DNA of 64,000 nt from Ricinus communis (taxonomy: Eukaryota > Streptophyta > Magnoliopsida > Malpighiales > Euphorbiaceae). Below, in pieces: positions 1 through 10,200 of the stretch. The stretch lies in the NCBI RefSeq assembly GCF_019578655.1, contig NC_063259.1, forward strand, positions 11,808,489-11,872,488, given 5' to 3'. Each line of letters begins with the position of its first letter. Positions within the stretch are counted from its first letter, which is position 1. Position numbers and translations under genes: made by a program. A model generated the notes under the pieces. That model was not told the origin of the DNA. It saw only the letters and a program-made list of their open reading frames with translations, and searched no databases.

Positions 1-227
1 GAGACCTTAACTCCTCTCTAATAAAGTCAGGCATTGCAAGGTAAGCTGCCAGAGCATGCCCTCCAAATTAGAACACGAGCTCTAGAAAGAGCTTGCAACC
101 TCTAGATAGAATTCCATGGCATATGGTTAGTCAAATTTATATACCATCTTGAGAGGTATCTCGGAGGAGGCGGTAACCACTTTGTACTTAGGAAACGCCA
201 TGTTTATTATGAAGCCAGACTAATCCA

Positions 228-533
228 TTAGGTATACATCGAAGGCTTAAGGGGATACTGATTGTTACAAGACACATCTCTAGGCTCAAACATGTCCTGC
301 AAAATATTAATGTTCCAACCACATCTATCAACTAGCTTTAAAGACCTTATAGTAGAATGTCCCAGACATAGGGGTGGGAACGAGGCCACTCGAGTCTGGT
401 CTTTACTCAATAGCCATGAATTTGTCCAAATGTTAACCGAAAAGCCATCACCAATACGAACACGAGCTCTAGCTTTTAAAAGACTTTGAGCTAACATTGC
501 ACTTCTCCATACATAACTAGGATTAGCATTCAA
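228..533 (-). pseudogene. LINE ORF2 C-terminal zf-RVT-like segment
   Basis: A 101-codon open stretch in which residues such as PSYVWRSAMLAQ and RIGDGFSVNIWTNSWL match the region just before the zinc-binding reverse-transcriptase tail (zf-RVT) of plant LINEs. It lies downstream of the RT core in the same orientation, as expected. The continuation toward position 1 is not open. Confidence 0.65.
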
Positions 534-1088
534 TTTTGCTTCCAGAAAATAGCAAGATGGATACTACCTTACTTTATATATTTTGGCAACCAAGGACTAA
601 GGATTTGAGAGCAGATGCCAGCCCTGTTTGGCTAGTAAAGATAAGTTGAAATCTTACAACTGACGAAAACCAAGCCTGCCAATAGATGGATAACATACCC
701 TTTCCCATCTCATTCATCGGATACCAACATTTGATCCATTATCCCACCAATATGCATTCATCAGACGCTCAAAGTCTTCACAAAGAGAATGAGGAGGGGC
801 AAAAACATTCATGATGTAAGTTGAAACAACCTATGCTATTACTTTTAACAATATCTCCTTACCAGCCCTTGATAAGAACCTTTTATTCCAACCATGTACC
901 CATTGCAACACTTTTTACTTAACAAATGAGAAGACGTCAGATTTGTCCTGCCCAATAAGTGAAGGCATACCAAGGTACTTTTCCTTGCCCGTATTAAGAG
1001 GGACCCTAAGTGTGGAACAGATCCTATCTCACATGTCAAGAGAGACATTGCCACTAAAGGAGACAAATGATTTTGAGAAATTTACTAC

Positions 1089-1600
1089 TTAACCCGATGC
1101 TTGCTTATAGATTTTCAAACATTTAATAATTCTGCCATATTCCTCTAAGTCAGCCCTGAAGAAGAAATAGCTATCGTTGGCAAAGAATAAATGTGGGATA
1201 GTCGGTGCCGCCCTTGCCACTTTACAACCATGAATATGACCAGCTCTCTCCAACCGGCTAAGCATATCTGACAGGACTTCCGGGCAGATAATAAAGAGGT
1301 AAGGCGATAGGGGATCGCCTTGAAACAATACCTTCTAAGGAATGATCAGTCCCATCTCTTTACCATTAGTAACCACAGTATATGAAATAGAGGAAACACA
1401 CATTAGAATCAGGTTCACAAACTTAGCCTCAAATCCCAGCCGAATCATCATAAACTTGAGAAAATCCCATTCTATTCTATCATAGGCCTTTGATATATCA
1501 ATCTTTAAAGCAGCCACCCCATGCATCTCTTCTTTCTTGTGTTTAAGATAGCGATTTACCTCAAAAGTGATCATTATGTTATCCGTAATTAGTTTTCTAG
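1089..1600 (-). pseudogene. LINE reverse transcriptase core, broken
   Basis: This is the palm region of the LINE RT in two adjacent open stretches (1335-1574 and 1089-1328). It would have copied LINE RNA at nicked target DNA. The first stretch has the DISKAYDRIEWDFL motif with its catalytic aspartate. The second carries the GDPLSPYLF motif and the active-site box, where one catalytic aspartate has become asparagine (FAND). A stop lies between the two stretches. The element is dead. Confidence 0.8.
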
Positions 1601-2037
1601 GAATTGAGGCACTCTAGGATTCGAATAGAATGTGGGGGAGAACTGCTTTTAGTCGGTTGGCCAAAACTTTTGCAACAACCTTATATACTACATTTCATAG
1701 CAAGATTGATCTCAGATCATACATCTATTCCACATGCTTCTTTTTTTGGAATCAACATAATATAAGTGGCATTAAGTTCAGAGGGGAGACTGCCGGTGTT
1801 TAAGAATTGCAAGCATGCTTCAGTTAAACCATCGCTTGTTAAATCCCAAAAATATTGGAAGAAATTGGGGTTCATTCCATCCGGACCAGGAGCCTTGTCC
1901 TAATGCACGGAGAAAAGGGCTTATTTTACTTCTACTGCTTCGAAAGGCCGAGTAAGCTCATTGTTTTGGTCTTCCGAAAGCTTCCTAGGAATATAGTCAA
2001 ACTCATCAGATATGATACAACCCCTAGACTTGATAAA

Positions 2038-2058
2038 TCAGTGAAGTACGAGGTGACC
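2038..2058 (+). repeat. Left copy of ~21-bp flanking direct repeat (target-site duplication candidate)
   Basis: The sequence TCAGTGAAGTA-xx-AGGTGACC occurs here and again at 3947-3967 with two central mismatches, flanking the 1.9-kb insert. The LINE resumes on both sides. Confidence 0.6.
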
Positions 2059-3946
2059 TGATATCTTTGATATTACACTATAGAGAGGCTCTATAGTCGT
2101 CTGATGCAATCTCCTACTCAATAAACAGTCCCAATGCTACTCTAACTGGGGAATGCTCATCATATATATATGTCCCCCTAACCGAAATGAAATAGACTCT
2201 GGCTGAGACCAGACTCTAATCTGATTCTGGAGGAAGAAGGTGGAGGCAAACTCAAATGTGAGCTCTCTGTAGGTAGGCTCCACTATGCTGAAAAAGGCCT
2301 CAAAAGGCTGTGTCTAAAGAAGCTCTCGAACCACAGCAGCTAGTCCTACTATCTCCAATGCCTGCTAGTCTATACATCTCCCACAGCCTAACTATTTGTA
2401 CTGCAGCTGCTGGTAACGAGCCTCGTGAGTGGGGCTCTGAAACTGTAAAAGTCTGTGTCATGCGGGAGCTGGAGCTCTAAGGGCAGGTGGAGCAGGTGCT
2501 TGAGGTGCAAGTGGTGCAGGCTGTACAGGCAGAAGTGGTCGCACAGGTCTAAAGGTCTCGCCTGTACGCTTTCTCTTGGAGACACCCGTCTTCCGAGGTC
2601 TCTCCTACTGATCAGCTATAGTACTTGCATGGAAATTAATCAAAACTCTTGCCAAAACTGTAATTCTAGCACCAAACAGACAACCATTACAATAACAGCA
2701 GCAGTTTAACAGCAATTTAACATCACAAGCACATCTATTACGCAACCTCAACACATTTCATCATAGCAAAACTCAAAATGATAAAGCATAATATCACAGC
2801 AGCATAACACAACATCACAGCAGCATAACATTTTCATTATGCATTCCCAGCACACTCGCATTAGTCAATTTCCAATTCAACAGCATAATGACTAATTCAT
2901 CAAACCAGCTCATAATCCAGCAAGTTCAAACATACAAAACAGCAGCAATAGGGCAAGAAAAGAAGAAATTAAAAATATGAACAATAGTAACGAATAAAGC
3001 AGAATAAGGCAATAATAGCAAATCAAAATAAAAGAAACGCAAGAAACTCAACGAAACAACGAATAAAATTCAACAAAAGCGACGAATTTAACAAAATAGG
3101 AAAATTAACAAGGAGATTAATGAAAATAAGAAACAATGAAATTCACAGAAATAACGAAGAAGATAACAGAAGAAAATCGAGGAAACAAAAGCAATCAACA
3201 AAAAAAATCGAGGTAGAAAAAGAAAAATATAACAGAATAACCAAAAATTACAGAAATAACTAAACAAATTAAAGAAAAGAGTAGAATCACATACCAAAAT
3301 GGAGTATTGAACAAGGTTAAAGGAAGAAATTTACTTGATTTGCTGGAAAACACTTGAAAATTGAAGGAAAAGAGGGAGAGGGTATCGGACTATACGCGCG
3401 AAGAGAGAAAAGAGCGAAAATTTTAAATCTCTGATATGACACGGCTTATATAGGCGCTGACGTCAACATGTCCGTGTTCCAGGCCGTGCTGACTGACACT
3501 GTTTGGTTCTAGGCCGTGCTGATCAGCACGCCCAGTCCCACAGCACGTGTAAGTCTTAGATACCGTGCTGAATTCTTGTTTTCTCTCAACACGGGCGTGT
3601 TGCCTGACACAGAAGTGTTCACAGCCCGTGTCACTCTCGCGAAACGTGCTAAAGTCCAATTTTTCTCTCAACGTGGTTTGGTTGCCCTCAACACGCCCAT
3701 GTTGATAAGCACGAGTGTGCTCACGGGGCGTGCTGAACTGCCCAGACCGTGCTGAAACCCAGAATTCATTTCCAGCACTTTTTCGCGCGCAATTTCCTGC
3801 AATTCTCAATAATCAAACATCAAAGTTACCTTCCACATATCTCAAAACACTCAAATGACATATAAAACTCAAAATTTAAATGAAAATGAAGACTAAAACT
3901 AAGAAAATGATCCAAAACCAATGATCAAAATGTCAAAAACATAAAA
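2059..3946 (-). mobile_element. Retrotransposon-derived insert inside the LINE (Athila-like ORF and GC-rich LTR-like block)
   Basis: This 1.9-kb block interrupts the LINE between its endonuclease and RT parts. On the minus strand, 2640-2060 translates, with stops, to a pattern like the N-terminal ORF of Athila elements: a THEARYQ-type motif, then a segment ending in FRLGG. Further upstream (3423-3809) is a GC-rich block full of GCACGG/CCGTGC motifs, as in the Tat-type LTRs at 18.9 kb and 62.9 kb. Between them is AT-rich leader-like DNA (2700-3400). No complete LTR pair or primer site was found, so this is probably a fragment. Family assignment is an inference. Confidence 0.5.
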
Positions 3947-3967
3947 TCAGTGAAGTAGTAGGTGACC
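3947..3967 (+). repeat. Right copy of ~21-bp flanking direct repeat
   Basis: Partner of 2038-2058. The length (about 20 bp) fits a target-primed (LINE-type) insertion better than an LTR integrase duplication (4-6 bp), even though the inserted DNA looks LTR-element derived. Confidence 0.6.
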
Positions 3968-5080
3968 ACATCCTCAAGGCCCGAGTTCCAGTCATGCCAA
4001 TCACCTTGAGAGTCTTTAAGCTGAGAGAAAGCATTCTTCTTTTTTCTAGTAGAGGTGGCTCCAGTATAGCTCTTGCTGCAAGAGTAAAGAATTAAGCTCT
4101 GCTTTTACTAGTGCTAGCTTTGCTAACGAGCAATCATCCCTCAAGGGTCTCAACTGTCGGATCTTATCTCTGCACTTATCAATTTTTGCAAAAAGAATTC
4201 AAGCGAAGCTCATTACCCCATTTAGATAATTCTCTACCACAAGTAGAGAAGCGCCTCTGAATGTTAGCACCCACAACAGAGTTCCAAGCTACATGAACAT
4301 GCTTGCGATATTCTAGCTCCCTAATCCATGAATTTTCAAACTTGAATTGCCGCTACCTGGCAAGACTGCATATAGAGCAGTCAAGGAAGATCGCAGCATG
4401 ATCTGAATTAGTCATTGCTTCATTTCTCAAAACAGCATAAGGGAAAAAGAGATCTCCAATTCTCAATAACAAGAGCCCTATTGAGACGCTCCTCTAACCA
4501 ATTAGGGGTATGACGACTCTTTTCCCAGGTAAAACCATATCCTTCCATACCAAGGTCATAAAGATCACAAAACTCCATCACTTCTCTAAAACCTAGAATA
4601 AGAGGCCAAGGATGTCTAATACAGCCAGGTTTTTCAGCTTGACTAAGGAGGTCATTCAAGTCCCCCATAAAACACCTCAAGGAGGAACGATGCTTGAGGT
4701 TACGAAGCATGTCCCAAGATTCACGACGACCAGACCGATTTGGAATTCCATAGAAACCGATAAATTAGCGAAGAAAGAGAGACTTGAACATCAATAAAGT
4801 AATGAGAGAACCCCATAAGAGAAATAACAGATTTCTCCTTCCAAATGAGAGCAAGGCCGCCAGCATTATTAACATTATCAACAAAGAATAGCCCTTCAAA
4901 ACTAGTTCGTTTTCAAACCCATTCTACTCGACTTTGGTTCACTTTGCATTCCATTAAAAAAATTAAAAGTCTTTGTTCTGGACACAAGGTCCAGTAACTC
5001 ATGAACTATCTGTGGGCTAACCAGCCCACGACAGCTCCAGCAGATTGAATTCATTGATCCTGGCAGGCGTGAGATCTAGA
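3968..5080 (-). pseudogene. LINE endonuclease domain, broken
   Basis: The apurinic endonuclease-like (EEP) part of LINE ORF2, which nicks target DNA. The clearest part is 4420-4710, with the GDLND motif followed by GFREVMEFCDLYDLG and GFTWEK blocks and WLEERLNRAL near its end, all typical of plant LINE endonucleases. Farther upstream on the minus strand the frame is broken by several stops. It precedes the RT half across the insert and belongs to the same copy. Confidence 0.75.
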
Positions 5081-5363
5081 GCACGCCCTACATAAGTTTT
5101 TTGAGAGGTCATGGTCCATGTACTAAGCTCAGATCCATAGACCTCTAGATTCATCTTAAGGCCCAAGCCACAATAGCAGCCTTACATCGCCTTTTCTACT
5201 CAGCTAAAATAACTCCGCTTGCACATTCAGGGTCGGTATGAGCAAAACCTCCATTGATGCCGCTAGTTTCCTTAGAACCACCTTCCTTGCCTATAACACA
5301 ATCAACTTCCATTATTCCTTTACCTAAGCCATTATTATCTCTTGAGATCGTGTATTTTATAGC

Positions 5364-6270
5364 TCATGATCCTCCTGTATCAACGACATTAGCTTTCCTG
5401 CCATCCGACAAGGCTGCAACTGCCTTTCCAGTGCAACTTTCCTTATTCACTGTCGGACTTGCCATCTCGTTATCCAGATCGGAAGTAACCAACCAACGTT
5501 CACCCAATGGATTCGTGATACGATGGGATTGAGCACGCATCCAAGTACCATCGAGTCTTCCTTTTGGTCTGACTGGCATGTTGAACAGTATTGCATATAA
5601 TTTTTCTGAGTAGCCGATAAACCACAGAAAAAACAGAAAGCAGGAAGTCTTTCATAGGTAAAAGATATCGAGACCCAGTCACCACCATCCATTTTGATCT
5701 TCATCCGACGCTTCAGAGGTTTTACTGACTTCCACCGAAACCCAAATGTGCATATACCGTCTCCATCCTCCTGTAAAATTATTTGGATCACAATTGACAA
5801 AAGAACCAATAAAATTACCGATGTAAGTAGCAACGTATTCTGACATAAAGCCACACGGTAAATCATGAACTTGCACCCAGAAGTCCATATGGAGAAGTGG
5901 AACTTTGCTAGGCGAATCACCAGGTTTCAGTTTTTATAACAGCAAGACATGTTGGTCAAAGGTCCAAGGCCCCTAGAGTAAACACATTCAAAATCCAGAT
6001 CATGAAAGAATTTAAAGATGAATAAGGGCTAATATCCTTAATTCGAACCCCTTTCACAGGACGCCAGATGGATGCAAGGGCGTTCCTCATGGCCGTACAG
6101 TTTATAGGGCGATCTGTTAGAAATTTCCCAACCAAACACCACTGAAATTGCTCACCAGAAAAAGCCTCTTGTTGTTTAGGGATGATAAGACCAGACCCAT
6201 CCTCCTCTTCCCGTGCAATACGGGCATGCTGTCCTTCCACTACCGCAATAGACGTACTAAGATTCGCCAT
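5364..6270 (-). pseudogene. LINE ORF1-like protein (DUF4283 plus CCHC-type zinc finger), frameshifted
   Basis: An ATG at 6270 opens a 104-codon frame (MANLSTSIAVVEGQ...) that corresponds to the DUF4283 domain found at the start of many plant LINEs. After a frameshift near 6000 the homology continues in other frames: FWVQVHDLPCGFMSE near 5840-5890, then a basic region and a YERLPAFCFFCG knuckle near 5600-5680. The knuckle's second half is degraded, with histidine and cysteine spacing lost. The product would have bound the element's own RNA. No single frame spans the whole region. Confidence 0.75.
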
Positions 6271-6405
6271 GCAAGCTAATTAATTCTCACACAAACTTTA
6301 GAGTAAAGTCGAAACTCGTCACAGAAAAGGAGAGAATTCTAGAAATTGTCAGAGGACAAGACCCATGAATTTTACAGAATTGATATTGGAGAGAGTTCAA
6401 AAAAT

Positions 6406-6464
6406 CTTTTTAATTTTAAGTTTGTGTTTTCCTTCTTAATAAACACAAACTTAAAATTAAAAAG
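6406..6464. repeat. Perfect 24-bp inverted repeat with 11-nt loop
   Basis: The left arm 6406-6429 is the exact reverse complement of the right arm 6441-6464; the loop is 6430-6440. It lies just upstream of the LINE 5' end. No flanking target duplication was seen, so a MITE is not supported. Confidence 0.9.
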
Positions 6465-6753
6465 GTAACTTTTTTCTCTCTCTATAAATTCAGTTAAACT
6501 TTTAGTTATTTGAGTTTATGGATAATGTTCCTTTTTCGTTTCTTTTCTTTTTATTACAGTGGGACTTGGTTTGTCCGACTATCTTCTATGAAACATTTAG
6601 CTGCATTAACTTTGCTATTTCTTTATAATGACCAGACCAAAACTTTTAATTATTGTTTGCGTACCATGTAATAATTGTCTTAGTTATGTCGGTCAAAAAT
6701 ATTTAAAGATAATAAATACTATGTTTATGTAGTTATTTCATTTGTATAAATTT

Positions 6754-6776
6754 AAAAAAAAAAAAAAAAAAAAAAA
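6754..6776 (+). repeat. Poly(A) tract, 23 nt
   Basis: A run of 23 adenines in otherwise gene-free DNA between the LINE and the host gene (6465-7267). That interval otherwise shows only AT-rich DNA, including the probable 3' UTR of the minus-strand gene. Confidence 0.9.
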
Positions 6777-7267
6777 CTTAATAAATGAAATTAAACAGGT
6801 GTCCACAACCCACAGATATTTTTAATAGCAGCAAATAAGAGAATACTCAGACCCACTGCCATCCCACTCCAGCAGAAGAGTAGATGCCAACGATGCAAAT
6901 CACACATTACTTATAATCTTCAGCTTTTAGATTGCATGTGGCAAAACCTTATATGTTGCTTGCAGCAACTCAACAGGTATAAGACTGATCTTTATTTTCT
7001 TTTTCTTTTCTTTTCACCATAACGACAATCATTAAGCTCCAAGTAATTCGACGAATAGAAGAAAAAGAATAAATAAAGAGTCCGATCCATATGTTTTTTT
7101 TTTTTAAAGCATCCTCTTCAGCTAACTAAGGAACCATTAACTCAAAAACAATAAGATTCCTTATACTTGAAAAAGGATACAAAAACTCGACTCTGTGCAT
7201 CAACTTACTGAGATCAAAGGAAGAAATGGTGGGGAAAAAAAAAAAAGAACGAATAAACTCGATTTCT

Positions 7268-10200
7268 TTATTTCTGCAAATTGTGCACTTGACCTTTTTT
7301 TATTAGTTTCCATAGAGCAGACTTGGCTTCCTCTAATGTTTCAACAGCATGCCCCTCTTCAAATGATAACCTCTGTACATTAAACTACAAGCAATAGAAG
7401 AGATTATATAGTCGCCAGCATCTAAAACATTAGCCAACAGGGGAATCAGAAAGCTGTATGAAGGTCTTACCTGAGCACCTTGACGGACCCGAATATCAGT
7501 TCCTTTGCTATCTATTGATATGAGAGCAGCATCATCTACTTCTGTTTCAGTGGACAAAAGTTCCTTAAGGGGCTTGGAGAAGATTGCATTGAGTTCCTGC
7601 TCGCAAAAGCAAATGTTAATCCTGGGCCCAAATTTCAAGATCCTGCCACACTCTCATATTTACTGAAGAAGGGGAAAGATTACGCAGAATATAGGAACCA
7701 GTACATACTTTGAAACTTATTGACGTGTGCCACACTTCATCTAAACATGTGTTAGGCAAAAAGTTAATCAAGCTAGAAAGGGATGTAAACAATCTGAGCT
7801 ACAATTTTTTGGAATTTTTAACTTTATAAAATGGTTTGTCAATTTAAGCATGAAAACTCGTGTTTCTGTCCATGGCATTTCCCATTGAGAGTAGTGAATA
7901 TTTATCAGCTAAAGAAATAAAACAAAGACTTCCAGGAACAAGTTCAAAATGCAAATCTACACAAGTGAGAAGCTACTACCAAGATAAATATATCAGGATA
8001 AAGAAATATAATTCTTTCTATACACGTTAATTCTAATTCCATATCTTCATCTGACCTGAATACAACAAAACAAATTCATACTTAAACTAGCATATTATTA
8101 AGTCCCTTAATGACCACAATTTTGATGCAAACTAACTCATCCTTTTTCAAACTTGGCCTGTTTGTCAGATGTATTTCAACATCAAGTTTCTATTTGCTCA
8201 TTAAAATTCACAAATAAAGAAGAATGAAGTTCACCAGGCTGAGTTCTGTATAGCTCACAAAAGATTATACCCATTTCATTTCCTGAAACCAAAGTTGGAT
8301 GATAATATTGGTTTACTTTTAACTTCTTAAAACCAAAAGTACTTGCATTTTCTTCAATGACCAAGTCATCCATAAAAGAAGTCCAGAATTCAGTCAGGTA
8401 AAGAAAGACCACCAGAATTTCATCACAAACATTATCTCATTAAAACCACCAAGGAATTTGAAGATCACCTTGAGGTTGTGCTCCTCCCCATCAACTGCAA
8501 TTTTGTCAGGCTGAAGGGCCTCATATTCCTTGACATCAACCCAAGCAACAGTGCCAAAACCTCCAATAAAATATATGTCACTGAAAAAATAGTAAGATTA
8601 TGTTAGTCATGGCCTGCAAGACCTAAAGAGAGTTACAGACCAATGAAACATATATTGAGGCATAAAATAACAAATCAAACTACTGAAGGAAAATGGGTAC
8701 ATTCCACAAGCCATTGACAGGGTATGCTTAGTACTAAATTCATCAAAGTTAAGTAAAATAAACTGCTCAAGTGAATTTGGGAGCAACGTCAAAACTCTAA
8801 TTATGAAGTGCAAGCACATACTTCATATTGCACTTCAAGGAAAATGGTGCGATTTCCTTCCAATACCTTGAAGAAGCAATTATCCATTGCAACTAGACAA
8901 ACTTGCAATGGACTTTGAAGGTAAATTTTACTTGGATTTATTAACTCCAGCCTGCCAACCATTAAACGTTTACAACATAATAATAAATACATGCCACATC
9001 TGGAAATAAATAAGTGCACAATGGAATGAAGTTATCTGCTAACTGCACTGAGCAGAAATACTAGGGATTATAATGCAGTAGCAACTGGACTTTTCTACGA
9101 TTGAACTTCAAGTTCAAGTGAAGAAAAAAAAAAAATTAAACAGCATTACATCATGTCTCTACAATGAGTTATTGCTGGTCAACTATTATGTGATCTAGCT
9201 GCCAAAAATTATGATTGCCCCATCTCGGGCTTTAGGAGGACAGAAGAAGTATAAATCTAGAAAATAGAACAGGAGTATCAAGCATGGGCAGATTTGCTTA
9301 CCAAGATGATAACACACAGCAGCGTATAAACATTCATAATAGAATTTCTTGGTCAATTCAAATGGCTAATTCATGTTTTCTGTTATCAATAGGAGCATCA
9401 GGGGCATTCAAGCATGAGAGAATAGCATAATAAAATAGCCCTAGAGTGCTATATTTGTTAGTTTGATTGCTAAAGGTGGACATCTTGAGTTATCTTTTGC
9501 CTCTTTACCTAGAAGTTATTCTTGGATCTTTTCTGCAAGCTATCTGAGTCATTTTGTTATAGTGAGATTAAGAATGAAAATAACATTCACAAAGACTGTT
9601 AGTTTCAAGGAAGAACACAAAATGATGGCAATCAAGCCGTGAACCAACTACTGCTTGTAAAGGGATTTATTATTCACCAAAGAAAGATTGGCATACTGGA
9701 TTAGAACTCTTGAGGAAGAATTCTTGAGGAGTGGACATAGAGGCGTGGAGTAGAGTAACCATTCCAAACTCTAGGTTTTCTTTCATTAATCCTTACTCTC
9801 TTATATCCTTTCTCATTTACATTGGTATAATTTTCATATTTTCACATCTTATGTATCTTGCTTTTAATCTTGTTAATAAAGGTATACTGTATACTTGTAA
9901 CTGTTATGTACTTCCTAGTTTTCTAACAAGCCCACTTCCCTCTCTTCTTGGATTGCTTCTTAGCCTTCACCATTTTTGTTAATATGACTAAATTTGAGGT
10001 GACTAAAGAAGGATCAAAACTATTTTCATTTTTTTGAATGAGGGATCAAATTTATTCAAGATGCCCATATTACAAAAAGAGGAAAGTACAAAAATCCATC
10101 ATGTGGTTTCACTCATTGAGAGAAAAAGGCTTGTGGTTTATTTTTCGATAGTGTGGTTTGCTCCCTTAATACTTCACCACCACAAATGCTAACTCTATTT

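Larger units (their letters stand above)
1..2058 (-). mobile_element. LINE retrotransposon, 3' half (reverse transcriptase and C-terminal part), decayed
   Basis: Minus-strand translation gives pieces of a plant L1-type LINE ORF2. An APGPDGM motif lies near 1858-1920, a KAYDRIEWDF motif near 1462-1500, and the GDPLSPYLF block near 1285-1328. The catalytic box near 1171-1195 reads FAND instead of the usual FADD. A zf-RVT-like tail with a GDG...IW...W pattern follows at 228-533. Stops and frame changes separate all of these, so no reverse transcriptase can be made. The element continues upstream (5') at 3947-6300, beyond an insert, and leaves the window on the left. LINE identity is strong; the exact subfamily is not determinable here. 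Confidence 0.85.

Noticed and set aside
3088..3297. Phe/Leu/Tyr-rich 69-codon minus-strand ORF that could look like a membrane protein
   Set aside because: It comes from A-rich, low-complexity DNA read on the opposite strand.
3423..3809. 128-codon minus-strand ORF in the insert
   Set aside because: The frame is a by-product of CACGGCC-type palindromic repeats; the translation is low in domain-like pattern and the same DNA motif is non-coding in two LTRs.
9731..9982. 83-codon plus-strand ORF with hydrophobic stretches in intron 6
   Set aside because: It lies inside the long intron of the minus-strand gene, in T-rich DNA with no recognisable domain.
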